Origin: an uncultured Streptomyces sp. | GTDB taxonomy: Bacteria; Actinomycetota; Actinomycetes; Streptomycetales; Streptomycetaceae | Direction of reading: 5' to 3' | Assembly: GCF_947488945.1 (NCBI RefSeq) | Contig: NZ_CANLBS010000001.1 | Coordinates: 310,001 to 374,000, forward strand | DNA: 64,000 bases | In this document: positions 33,017 through 41,205 of the stretch, in pieces | Layout of the letters: every line of letters starts with the position of its first letter | How positions within the stretch are numbered: position 1 is the first letter of the stretch | Notes under the pieces: generated by a model | What the model was told of the DNA's origin: nothing | The model's input: only the letters and a program-made list of their open reading frames with translations | The model's database searches: none | Made by a program: the position numbers and the translations under genes

Positions 33017-35002
33017 GTGAGCGGAACCTCCGAAGAGCCGGGGCCCGCAGCGGGGACCCCCTCCGGCACCGCACCCCGGACGGTCACGGAGGGTGAAGCT
33101 TCGGGGTGCGCCACGGCCGACGCGCCGGAGCCCACCGACCGCGCCTCCGCGCCGCCCGACGAGCCCGACGAGCCCGCCGAGCCCGCCGAGCCCGCCGAGC
33201 CCGCCGAGAACGCCCTCCCGCCCGCCCAGGACGCCACGTCGCGCGCCGAGGCCGAACTGCGCGACTACCGGGCGGCGTTCCGGATCTCCCCCACGGCGAT
33301 GGCGGTGCTGGACGGCGCCGGCCGGGTCGTCCGGGCCAACGACGCCCTCGGCGGCCTGGTGGGAGCGGTCCCCGCCGACCTGACCGCGCGACCGGCCGCC
33401 GAGCTGGTCGGGCTCGGCCCGGAGGACCACGCCTGGCGCCCCTACCGCGAGGTGCTGCGCGGGCGGCGCTCCCGTTTCCACTGCACCCGCCGGCTCAAGC
33501 ACCCCGACGGGCGCCCGGTGTGGGCGGAGATCACCGTGGTGCCGATCAGCGTCACCACCGCGGCCGATCCGGGCCGGGCGCTGCTGTCGGTCGCGGACGT
33601 CAGCGACCGGCGGGAACTGCGCCAGCGGCTGCGCCACCTCCAGATGCACGACCCGGTGACCCGGCTGCCCAACCGGACCCTGTTCTTCGAGCGCCTCACC
33701 GCCGCCCTGGAGATCCCGCCCTACCCGGACGGCTCGCCGGTGCCGCACCGCGGCCGGATCGGGGTCTGCTACCTGGACCTGGACGGGTTCAAGGCCGTCA
33801 ACGACACCCTGGGCCACCGGACCGGCGACCGGCTGCTGGCCGCCGTCGCCGCCCGCCTCAACGAATGCGCCGGGCGCGATCCCTTCCACCACGACGGCAG
33901 CCACCTCGTCGCACGGCTGGGCGGCGACGAGTTCGCCGTGCTGGTGGAGGAGTCGACCGGCACCCGGCAGCTCGTCGACCTGGCCGACGCCCTGCTCGGC
34001 GCCGTGCAGCAGCCGTTCGACCTGGAGGGGCAGCGGCTCTCCGTCTCGGCCTCGATCGGCGTGGTCGAACGGCCCTGCGCCGGCACCACGCCCACCGGGC
34101 TGATGCAGGCGGCGGACACCACGCTGTTCTGGGCGAAAGCCGACGGCAAGTCCCGTTGGACCCTCTTCGACCCGGAGCGCAACGCCCACCGGATGACCCG
34201 TCAGGCACTCTCCTCCACGCTCCGGCCGGCGGTGGAGCGCGGCGAGTTCACCGTGGAGTACCAGCCGCTGGTGGACATGGCGGGCGGCGCGGTGCGCGGG
34301 GTGGAGGCGCTGGTGCGCTGGAACCACCCGCAGTTCGGCGTGCTCTCGCCGAATCGGTTCATCGCCATCGCCGAGGAGGACGGCTCGATCGTGCCGCTGG
34401 GCCGCTGGGTGCTGCGCACCGCCTGCCGGCAGGCCCGCGACTGGCAGCTCGGACACCCGGGCCGCCCACCGCTGTTCGTCAGCGTGAACGTCGCGGTGCG
34501 CCAGGTGTGGGACTCCGACCTGGTGTCCGACGTGGCCGACATCCTGACCGAGACGGGGCTCGAACCGGGGCTCCTCCAGCTCGAACTGACGGAGTCCGCG
34601 GTGATGGGGTCGGCCGGCCGGCCGCTGCGCGCGCTCCAGGAGCTGAGCGACATGGGGGTGCGCATCGCCATCGACGACTTCGGCACCGGCTACTCCAACC
34701 TCGCCTACCTCAGCCGGCTGCCGGTCTCGGTGCTGAAGCTGGACGGTTCCTTCGTGCGCGGCTTCCGCTACGACGACGGCGCCCGCCCCAGCGAGGCCGA
34801 CGAGACGATCGTGGAGGCCATGGTCCACCTCGCGCACCGGCTGGGCCTCACGGTCACGGCGGAGTGCGTGGAGACCGCGGGCCAGGCGGAGCGGCTGCGC
34901 CGGATCGGCTGCGACACCGGCCAGGGGTGGCTGTACTCACGGGCGGTCGCCCCGGAGCGGATCGCGCACCTGATCGGCTCCGGCGGCGTGCCGACCGGCT
35001 GA
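33017..35002 (+). CDS. PAS-GGDEF-EAL cyclic-di-GMP enzyme
   Basis: A 661-aa cytosolic signalling protein. Residues 1-75 are disordered, including a (EPA/EPD)n repeat. A PAS domain follows at about 80-200 (YRAAFRISPTAMAVLDGAGRVVRANDALGGL). The GGDEF domain spans about 205-385 with intact LGGDEF (302-306); no RxxD inhibitory site is seen before it (DGSH instead). The EAL domain spans about 395-655 with EALVRW (430-435), DDFGTGYS and LKLDGSF. Both synthesis and hydrolysis of c-di-GMP are thus possible. c-di-GMP controls streptomycete development through BldD. GTG start with GGGAG upstream. Confidence 0.9.
   Translation: MSGTSEEPGPAAGTPSGTAPRTVTEGEASGCATADAPEPTDRASAPPDEPDEPAEPAEPAEPAENALPPAQDATSRAEAELRDYRAAFRISPTAMAVLDGAGRVVRANDALGGLVGAVPADLTARPAAELVGLGPEDHAWRPYREVLRGRRSRFHCTRRLKHPDGRPVWAEITVVPISVTTAADPGRALLSVADVSDRRELRQRLRHLQMHDPVTRLPNRTLFFERLTAALEIPPYPDGSPVPHRGRIGVCYLDLDGFKAVNDTLGHRTGDRLLAAVAARLNECAGRDPFHHDGSHLVARLGGDEFAVLVEESTGTRQLVDLADALLGAVQQPFDLEGQRLSVSASIGVVERPCAGTTPTGLMQAADTTLFWAKADGKSRWTLFDPERNAHRMTRQALSSTLRPAVERGEFTVEYQPLVDMAGGAVRGVEALVRWNHPQFGVLSPNRFIAIAEEDGSIVPLGRWVLRTACRQARDWQLGHPGRPPLFVSVNVAVRQVWDSDLVSDVADILTETGLEPGLLQLELTESAVMGSAGRPLRALQELSDMGVRIAIDDFGTGYSNLAYLSRLPVSVLKLDGSFVRGFRYDDGARPSEADETIVEAMVHLAHRLGLTVTAECVETAGQAERLRRIGCDTGQGWLYSRAVAPERIAHLIGSGGVPTG
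33161..33205 (+). repeat. Five 9-bp tandem repeats in the GGDEF-EAL gene
   Basis: Unit GAGCCCGCC (first copy GAGCCCGAC), five in a row, coding Glu-Pro-Ala/Asp. In frame, so slippage would change only the disordered leader length. Confidence 0.85.
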
Positions 35003-35062
35003 CCGCCGCCCGGCCCGAAACCGCCGCCCCGCAACGGACCGACCGCTTCCCGGACGCGCCGC

Positions 35063-35107
35063 GGGGGCCGGCCCGGCGCGGGGTCGCCCCGCGCGGACCG
35101 GCCCCCG
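35063..35107. terminator. Bidirectional terminator between GGDEF-EAL and monooxygenase genes
   Basis: GGGGGCCGG...CGGCGCGGGG TCG CCCCGCGCGG ACCGGCCCCC, a long near-perfect hairpin between convergent genes. Confidence 0.7.
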
Positions 35108-35124
35108 GTGGGACCGTGCCGCCG

Positions 35125-36222
35125 TCAGGCGGTGGGCAGCCCGTAGGCGTCCGCGACCAGTTCGTAGCTGCGCAGCCGGGCGTCGCCGGTGTGGGCGTTG
35201 GCGGTGAGCATCAGCTCGTCGGCGCCGGTCCGCTTGACCAGCGCGTCGAGTCCGTCGCGCACCTGGTCGCCGGTGCCGTGCACGATGTTGGCCAGCCAAC
35301 CGTCCACGAAGTCCCGCTCGGCCGGCCCGAAGACGTGGGCCTCGGCCTCCTCGGGGGTGGGGATCAGCCCCGGCCTGCCGGTGCGCAGCCGCAGCATGGA
35401 CAGGGCGCCGGTCAGCACCTGGCGGCGCGCCTCGCGCTCGTCGTCGGCCGCCAGCGCGGACACGCCGATCAGGGCGTAGGGGGCGTCGAGCACGGCCGAG
35501 GGGCGGAACGACTCGCGGTAGAGGTCGAGTGCCGGGACGGTGTTCTGCGCCGAGAAGTGGTGGGCGAAGGCGAACGGCAGCCCGAGCATCCCGGCGAGCC
35601 GGGCGCTGAAGCCGGAGGAGCCCAGCAGCCAGACCGGCGGCCGGGCCGGGGACTGCACGCCGCCCTCGGCGGTCGCCTGCACCGGGCCGGGCACCGCGTG
35701 GATGCGAGCGTAGGGGTGACCGTCGGGGAAGTCGTCGTCCAGGAACCGGATCAGCTCGGAGAGCTGCTGCGGGAAGTCGTCCGCGCCCTCGTTCAGCCGG
35801 TCCGTGCGGCGCAGCGCGGCGGCGGTCGCCCCGTCGGTGCCGGGGGCGCGGCCGAGTCCGAGGTCGACGCGGCCCGGGGCCAGCGCCTCCAGGGTGCCGA
35901 ACTGCTCGGCGATCACCAGCGGGGCGTGGTTGGGCAGCATGACGCCGCCGGAGCCCAGCCGCACCCGCCCGGTGTGGGCCGCGAGGTGGGCCAGGATCAC
36001 GGCGGGCGACGACGAGGCGATGCCCGGCATGGAGTGGTGCTCGGCGACCCAGTAGCGGTGGTAGCCGCGACGGTCGGCGAGCTTGGCGATGTCCACGGCG
36101 CTCGCGAGCGCCTGGGAGGCGGTGTGCCCCTGTCCCACGCCCACCAGGTCCAGCACCGACAGCGGCACGGGGGCCGTGCCGATCGCGGTGCCACGGATCT
36201 CGTCGCCTCGGTTCTCTTCCAC
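35125..36222 (-). CDS. Luciferase-like (LLM class) flavin-dependent monooxygenase
   Basis: A 365-aa TIM-barrel flavin monooxygenase of the MsnO8-like group. Signature segments are [92 protein letters not shown], and the C-terminal [27 protein letters not shown]. It would use reduced FMN and O2; substrate unknown, many members are orphan. Own promoter, no redox partner adjacent. Confidence 0.87.
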   Translation of the reverse strand: MEENRGDEIRGTAIGTAPVPLSVLDLVGVGQGHTASQALASAVDIAKLADRRGYHRYWVAEHHSMPGIASSSPAVILAHLAAHTGRVRLGSGGVMLPNHAPLVIAEQFGTLEALAPGRVDLGLGRAPGTDGATAAALRRTDRLNEGADDFPQQLSELIRFLDDDFPDGHPYARIHAVPGPVQATAEGGVQSPARPPVWLLGSSGFSARLAGMLGLPFAFAHHFSAQNTVPALDLYRESFRPSAVLDAPYALIGVSALAADDEREARRQVLTGALSMLRLRTGRPGLIPTPEEAEAHVFGPAERDFVDGWLANIVHGTGDQVRDGLDALVKRTGADELMLTANAHTGDARLRSYELVADAYGLPTA

Positions 36223-36329
36223 GTGTGGGCCTCTCCCGGTGCTGCTGGTCGTACGTTCGCGTATCGACCCGCAACAACAGGAGGTGGGCTCCGCTTATTC
36301 CCCGGCGACCGCCGGACCGGCCGTCCCGC

Positions 36330-37094
36330 TCACTCGCGGACCTCGATGCCGTGCGGCTCCACCGCGCCGGGCAGGGGCTCGCGGGTGGCGAACAGGGCGC
36401 CCAGCTCGGGGGCCCGGATGCGGCGCTCGGCCAGCCGCAGCCCCTCCCACACGGTGACCTGGTTGGCGGTGAGCACCGGCTTGCCCAGCAGGCCCTCCAG
36501 CTCCGTCAGGTGTGCGGCGGTGTGCAGGGCGGTGTCCGGCAGCAGCAGGGCCTCGGCGTCCGGGTGGTCCCCGGCGACCGCCAGCTCCCTGATCATCGGC
36601 AGGTCCCAGCCCGCGACCTCGGCCGCGGTGATGATCCCGCTGCCCCGGGTGGCGACGACCTCGACACTGGCGGCGCCCAGGAAGTCGGCGAAGAGCCCGG
36701 CCACCCCCTCCGGGTAGGTCGCGGCGACGGCGACCCGGCGGACGCCCAGCTCCTGGACCGCGTGCACGAAGGCGAACGAGGTGCTGGAGGCGGGCAGTCC
36801 CGCCGCCCGCGCCAGCCCGGCGATCTGCCGGTGCGCGCCGTCCCAGCCGTAGACGAAGCTGCCGCCGGTGCAGGCCCACACCAGCGCCTCGGCCCCGGCC
36901 AGCCGCAGTTCCTCCACCCCGGCCTCCAGCCGGGCCGGGGCGCCCAGTTCGCGCAGCGCTTCGGGGTGGCGGACGTCCTCTCCCGTGCCCGTGCGGAACA
37001 GGGGCAGTCTGATGTCGCTGTCCAGCGTGATCTCGATCCGCGGGAAGTCGTCCTCGGCGCAGGCGCCCGGGTAGAGAAGTCCGACGGTGGTCAT
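36330..37094 (-). CDS. Asp/Glu racemase superfamily protein (maleate isomerase/arylmalonate decarboxylase-like)
   Basis: A 254-aa protein starting MTTVGLLYPGACAEDDFPRIE; ATG at 37094 is set by AGGAAGG 6 bases upstream. The first catalytic-type Cys is Cys75 in VWACTGGSFVYG. At the second Cys position (usually SCTALRT) the sequence reads LPDTALHT, placing Asp187 where Cys is expected. The rest, GKPVLTANQVTVWEGLRLA, is typical. With only one Cys it cannot use the standard two-Cys racemase mechanism; a decarboxylase- or isomerase-like role is possible. Divergent from the IclR regulator, which may control it. Confidence 0.75.
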   Translation of the reverse strand: MTTVGLLYPGACAEDDFPRIEITLDSDIRLPLFRTGTGEDVRHPEALRELGAPARLEAGVEELRLAGAEALVWACTGGSFVYGWDGAHRQIAGLARAAGLPASSTSFAFVHAVQELGVRRVAVAATYPEGVAGLFADFLGAASVEVVATRGSGIITAAEVAGWDLPMIRELAVAGDHPDAEALLLPDTALHTAAHLTELEGLLGKPVLTANQVTVWEGLRLAERRIRAPELGALFATREPLPGAVEPHGIEVRE

Positions 37095-37526
37095 GTCCAC
37101 CCTTCCTGTCGTCCGGGACGGCGGCGTCCCGGGGGTCTTCCGCTCCGACAGGGGTCCGTGCCGGGTCCACCGGACCCGGCGGCCCCTGCTCCCCTTCCAG
37201 TGTTCCCGACATCCGCCGACGCACCCACTCCGGCGGCGGCAGCCCCCGTGCCCCCTCGGAAACGGCGGGGCGAAGGGCCGCAGGGGAAGATTCTTCGTCC
37301 GCCCTCCGGGGTTCGCACACACGCGCGAGCGGCTCGGCCCGGTGCCGTGACCAGCCGTCCGACGCGTCGCCCGTGACTTCGGCATATGCCAGACGACCGC
37401 GCGGCAGGCAGGCGCGCCGGCGTTCCCGGATCAACCTGGCGACAGCACGCCTGCGCGGGCATTTCGGGGTCTATCGTGGGTCACCTGCTTGCGGTCGCAC
37501 CGTCACACCTGGGGTAGGGGGACACC
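37095..37526. other. 432-bp divergent control region between racemase-like and IclR genes
   Basis: Must hold the promoters of both genes and probably the IclR operator. I cannot point to a clear palindrome. No convincing coding potential: frames here lack ribosome sites and family resemblance. Confidence 0.4.
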
Positions 37527-38285
37527 GTGGCACTGAGGCCCGAACCGACGGCGCCGTTCCTCGCGGTGCAGCACGCGCTGCGCGTGCTCGAGACCGTCTC
37601 GGCGTACGGCAGCGGCGTCACCGAGGACACGATCGCCCGCCGGACGGGGCTGCCGACCCCGCACCTGGGGTCGCTCCTGCTCACGCTGCGCCGCGAGGGA
37701 TACGTCGAACAGGTCGCCGACGGCGCGTACGTCCTCGGCTCCCCGCTCCTCATGATGGGTTCCGGGGCGGCCCGCTGCCGGTCGCTGGAGTCCCGCCTCC
37801 AGACCATGCTGTCCCAGCTCCGGGACTCGGTCGGCGCGGCGGTCTACCTCAGCCGGTACGTCGACGGCGAGGTCGCGATCACCCAGGTCGCAGACGGCCC
37901 GCTCACCCCTGCGGTCAACGAGTGGGTGGACTTCCGCTCGGCCGCGCACGCCAGCGCGGTCGGCAAGTGCCTGCTGGCCCAGCTCGACCACGACGACCGC
38001 CGGGACCACATCTCCCGCCACAAGACGGCCCGGCTCACCTCGCGCACCATCACGGACGAGAAGGTCCTCTTCTCCCGGCTGGACAGCCACCCCTCGACCG
38101 TTCCGGTGCTGGACCTCCAGGAGTACGCCGTGGGGACGGTCTGCGCGGCGGTGCCGATGACCGCGGGCTCGTCGGCCGCCTGCCTGGCACTGTCGCTGCC
38201 CGTCGAGGACGCGCACCGGCTGCGCGCCGCGGCCGAGACGCTGAACCGGCGGGTCGCCCCGCTGCTGCTGTCGCTGGCCCTGTAG
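37527..38285 (+). CDS. IclR-family transcriptional regulator
   Basis: A 252-aa regulator. The winged HTH occupies residues 12-75 (AVQHALRVLETVSAYGSGVTEDTIARRTGLPTPHLGSLLLTLRREGYVEQVADGAYVLG). The C-terminal effector domain has the family features HASAVGKCLLAQL and AVPMTAGSSAACLALSLP. GTG start. It is divergent from the racemase-like gene, the most likely target; effector unknown. Confidence 0.82.
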   Translation: MALRPEPTAPFLAVQHALRVLETVSAYGSGVTEDTIARRTGLPTPHLGSLLLTLRREGYVEQVADGAYVLGSPLLMMGSGAARCRSLESRLQTMLSQLRDSVGAAVYLSRYVDGEVAITQVADGPLTPAVNEWVDFRSAAHASAVGKCLLAQLDHDDRRDHISRHKTARLTSRTITDEKVLFSRLDSHPSTVPVLDLQEYAVGTVCAAVPMTAGSSAACLALSLPVEDAHRLRAAAETLNRRVAPLLLSLAL

Positions 38286-38291
38286 GCGCCG

Positions 38292-38316
38292 CCCCCCGGC
38301 GGGCCCGCCGGGGGCC
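38292..38316 (+). terminator. Terminator of the IclR gene
   Basis: CCCCGGCGGG directly followed by CCCGCCGGGG, extended by further C/G pairs, just after the stop codon. Confidence 0.6.
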
Positions 38317-38373
38317 TCCCTGTGGAGTGTCGTCAGCACCCTTCGGGACCAGGTATTATTTTCGAGTCAGCAG

Positions 38374-38447
38374 GCGCCGCTAGCTCAGTTGGTTAGAGCA
38401 GCTGACTCTTAATCAGCGGGTCCGGGGTTCGAGTCCCTGGCGGCGCA
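38374..38447 (+). tRNA. tRNA-Lys (anticodon CUU), copy 2
   Basis: Identical over 74 nt to copies at 31145 and 42685, anticodon CTT, no encoded CCA. TATTAT (38354-38359) upstream is a plausible -10 box and TCAGCAG is the shared leader. Confidence 0.97.
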
Positions 38448-38456
38448 CGACACGAC

Positions 38457-38492
38457 GATGGGGCGGTCTCCGACTACGGAGACCGCCCCATC
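38457..38492 (+). terminator. Hairpin after tRNA-Lys copy 2
   Basis: Perfect 15-bp arms GATGGGGCGGTCTCC / GGAGACCGCCCCATC with a 6-base loop. Confidence 0.8.
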
Positions 38493-38556
38493 GCGTTGGT
38501 GTACGTGCCTTCCGCCGCCCGCCCCGCGGCGGAAGGTCATCCGGGACTCACGCCGG

Positions 38557-39147
38557 TCAGAACGTGACGTCCGAGCAGGCGTAGAACGCGTTGGTGGTGT
38601 CCGCCACGTTCCACACCGCCAGCACGAGGTGCCGGCCGCTCTTGCCGGACGGGATCGTGCCCTGGTGGGTCAGGGTCGCCGGCGGCTGCTGGTTGTTGTA
38701 CGGCACCGTGAGGAACGGCTGCGCGTCCAGCGCCGCACGGGTCAGCGGCTTGGTGGGGTCCCACCCCTGCTTGGTGATGTAGTAGCGGAAGTCGCTCGTG
38801 GAGTGCCGGGCGGTGAACTGCCAGCGGAAGCCGTAGCTCTGGCCGGAGGTGACCTTGGTGGCCGGCCAGGCGCCGCCCCGCGCGTTGTCGAGCTGGGCGA
38901 ACGTACTGTTGCCGCCGGAGCAGATCTTGCCGTCGGCGGGTCCCGCGGCCGGGAAGCCCTTGGGCCCCTCGACACTCTGCGGTTCCCACTGGATGTTGCC
39001 GCAGCCGGTGACGGTGCCGTTGGCACAGAGCTTCTGGCGGCTGATCGGCGAGTCGGTGTAGCCGTGGCTGCTGGCGCCGCCGGTGGCGAGCACCGAGACG
39101 CCCGCTATCGCCAGACCGACCACGGCCGCGCTTGCCCTTTTACGCAT
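38557..39147 (-). CDS. AA10 lytic polysaccharide monooxygenase (chitin/cellulose-active, secreted)
   Basis: A 196-aa copper enzyme. ATG at 39147 has GAGGAG upstream and gives the signal peptide MRKRASAAVVGLAIAGVSVLATGGASS. Cleavage before His28 leaves HGYTDSPISRQ, whose N-terminal His is one half of the copper brace; the second His lies in WQFTARHSTSDFRYYITKQGW. The C-terminal LAVWNVADTTNAFYACSDVTF is typical. No extra binding module. It oxidatively cleaves crystalline chitin or cellulose. Two DasR-like sites upstream suggest control by the GlcNAc regulon, which favours chitin. Confidence 0.92.
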   Translation of the reverse strand: MRKRASAAVVGLAIAGVSVLATGGASSHGYTDSPISRQKLCANGTVTGCGNIQWEPQSVEGPKGFPAAGPADGKICSGGNSTFAQLDNARGGAWPATKVTSGQSYGFRWQFTARHSTSDFRYYITKQGWDPTKPLTRAALDAQPFLTVPYNNQQPPATLTHQGTIPSGKSGRHLVLAVWNVADTTNAFYACSDVTF

Positions 39148-39252
39148 TGCTTCGCTCCTCGGACGTGGGGGATGTTCCTGAGTCACCCATGGGGTGTGAA
39201 GCGCACGGCCGTGCGGCGCCGCCCGTCGTGAACGGGCGGCACGGGGTTCTGC

Positions 39253-39264
39253 GGTCTAGACCAA
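39253..39264. promoter_or_regulatory. DasR-type site (dre) upstream of the LPMO gene
   Basis: GGTCTAGACCAA contains the perfect palindrome GGTCTAGACC of the DasR consensus, 106 bp upstream of the LPMO start. Confidence 0.65.
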
Positions 39265-39291
39265 CTTCAGAGTAGGGACGCCGAATGAGCA

Positions 39292-39304
39292 TGTCCAGAC
39301 CAAT
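39292..39304. promoter_or_regulatory. Second DasR-like half-conserved site upstream of the LPMO gene
   Basis: TGTCCAGACCAAT, matching the AGACCA half of the dre consensus, about 145 bp upstream of the LPMO start. Paired sites are known at streptomycete chitinase promoters. Confidence 0.5.
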
Positions 39305-39347
39305 GTGAGCACCATTCCGCTTTCCCTCCGCGTCCGTCCGGCGCGGC

Positions 39348-41165
39348 TCAGCCGCCCTCCGCACCGGCCCGTCCGGTGTAGAACGCCACCGTCAAGTCCT
39401 TGACCAGCGCCTTCCGTTCGTAGTCGTCGAGCTCCACCAGCCCCCGGGCGGTGAGCCGGCTGACGGTGTCGTCCACCGCGTCCACCACGGACGTCAGCAC
39501 GCTGTCGCGGTGGCGGGCGTCGAGCGCCGCCACCCGGCGCCGCTGCATCGCCGCCGCGACCTCGGGGGCGTACTCGATCCCGGTCGGCTGGGCCGAGTAC
39601 ACCTCCACGCCGACCGGTTCGCAGTCCGCCTTCAGCATCCGGGTCAGGGCGTCACCGACGGCCTCGGCGTCCCGCAGGGTCGGGGCGTCGTCGTGGAACG
39701 CGTCCGCGGGCAGCTGCGACAGCACCCGTGCCATCGCCGCCTCCACCTGCTGCCGCAGATAGCGCTCGTGGTCCGCGACCCCGAGCACCGCCCGCGCGGT
39801 GTCCCGGACACGCCAGACCACCAGCACCACGACCCGCAGCGCCGTGCCGTCCGCGTCCACCGCGGGCAGCGGCTCGCTGCGCCAGTGCCGCAGCCGCACG
39901 TCGACCCGGCGGCGCAGCAGCAGCGGCGACACCCAGAGCAGCCCGGTGCGCCGGACCGTCCCCCGGTAGTCCCCGAACAGGGTGAGCACACCGGCGTGCC
40001 CGACCCGGCCGCGGCCGAGGCCGCCGAACGCGAAGATCACCACCAGGACCAGCAGCGCGAGGAGCGCCCGGTAGCCGATGCCGATGCCGCCGTCCGGGCG
40101 GACCGGGAGGTGCAGCCCGGCGAGAGCGGCCGCGGGCAGCGCCCCGCACCACCAGAGCACCGCGAGCCCGGCGGCGGTGCCCAGCAGCCCGGTGAACAGG
40201 GCCGCCCAGCCGGGCAGCGCCGGACCGGGCCGCTCGGAGAGCCTGGGGTCGGCGGCCGGCGACGGGCGGGTCGGCGCCTGCACCCGGGGGTCGCGCGGGA
40301 CCGGGGGCCGCCGCGCGCCCGGCGCAGGGCGGCGCGGCCCGGGGCCGGGCCGGGTCACGGCGAGCGGCCCGGAGCCCTCGCGCGGTCCGCCGACCTCGAA
40401 GAGTCCGGCCCCTCGGGGGTGCGCCGCACCCCCGGGGTCGTCGCGGAAGAGGAGATGGACGGGGATGGAGGCGGTGGTCTCGCTGCCGATGACCGCCTGC
40501 CGTCGCCCGTGCGCCCACCGGAGGTCGGCCGCGGAACCCTCGGCGGACCCGACCGACCCGGCGGACCCGGCGGACCCGGCGGAGGCCGACGACTGCGGCG
40601 CCCGGTCGCCCCCGGACAACGGGGCACGGTCCGGTGCGGGCGCGCGGGCCCGGTCGGGCGCGCCGATCCGGTCCGGTGGGGGTTCCGTGGCCCGGCCCCG
40701 TGCGGATTCCGGAGCCTGGCCCGGTGCGGGTTCTCGGGCCCGGTCCGGTGCGGGTTCCGGCGTCCCGGCCGGGGCCGGTACCGCGGTGGCGCCCCTCACC
40801 GGCGACGCGCCGCCGGCGACGGGCACCGAGACGGTCGCCGAGGCGGCGCGCAGCGAGGAGTCCACCGCCTCGCCGGGCGTCAGGTCCAGCACCATGTCCA
40901 CGACCGTCGCCTCCGGCGCGTGCGGGCCGCCGCCGGGCACCTCTCCCCCGCCCGCCCCGCCCGGTACTCCCCCGCCCGCCGCATCCGGTCCGCCGGTCCC
41001 GCCGGTCTCCGTCGCGCCCCGGTCTCCGTCCGCGTCCATCCGTCCCTGTCCTCTCGCGTGCCCCGGCTGCCCGGAACCGCCTCCCGCTCCGCCCCTCGCG
41101 CCCTCCGGGCCCGTGCCCGCCGGGCCGTCCGGGCCGTCCGGGCCGTCCGTCACCGTGGATCGCAT
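39348..41165 (-). CDS. SPFH/Band 7 domain membrane protein with long disordered N-terminus
   Basis: A 605-aa protein; ATG at 41165 follows GGAGG. The first ~330 residues are Gly/Pro/Ala-rich low complexity (repeated APDRA, GSAGS). Two membrane segments follow (GWAALFTGLLGTAAGLAVLWWCG and YRALLALLVLVVIFAFGGLG). The SPFH domain is at about 420-600: GVLTLFGDYRGTVRRTGLLWVSPLL, LRVVVLVVWRVRDTARAVLGVADHERYLRQQVEAAMARVLSQLP, GVEVYSAQPTGIEYAPEVAAAMQRRR. Known SPFH proteins scaffold membrane microdomains. The long leader is poorly conserved by nature and its start could be shorter. Confidence 0.8.
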   Translation of the reverse strand: MRSTVTDGPDGPDGPAGTGPEGARGGAGGGSGQPGHARGQGRMDADGDRGATETGGTGGPDAAGGGVPGGAGGGEVPGGGPHAPEATVVDMVLDLTPGEAVDSSLRAASATVSVPVAGGASPVRGATAVPAPAGTPEPAPDRAREPAPGQAPESARGRATEPPPDRIGAPDRARAPAPDRAPLSGGDRAPQSSASAGSAGSAGSVGSAEGSAADLRWAHGRRQAVIGSETTASIPVHLLFRDDPGGAAHPRGAGLFEVGGPREGSGPLAVTRPGPGPRRPAPGARRPPVPRDPRVQAPTRPSPAADPRLSERPGPALPGWAALFTGLLGTAAGLAVLWWCGALPAAALAGLHLPVRPDGGIGIGYRALLALLVLVVIFAFGGLGRGRVGHAGVLTLFGDYRGTVRRTGLLWVSPLLLRRRVDVRLRHWRSEPLPAVDADGTALRVVVLVVWRVRDTARAVLGVADHERYLRQQVEAAMARVLSQLPADAFHDDAPTLRDAEAVGDALTRMLKADCEPVGVEVYSAQPTGIEYAPEVAAAMQRRRVAALDARHRDSVLTSVVDAVDDTVSRLTARGLVELDDYERKALVKDLTVAFYTGRAGAEGG

Positions 41166-41205
41166 TCCGCCTCCGTCCTCTCCGTTCCGTCGTGCGACGA
41201 GCCGG

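Noticed and set aside
38557..39147. Plain chitin-binding protein (CBM33) without enzymatic role
   Set aside because: The N-terminal His after signal cleavage and the second His are both present, so the copper site of an active LPMO is intact.
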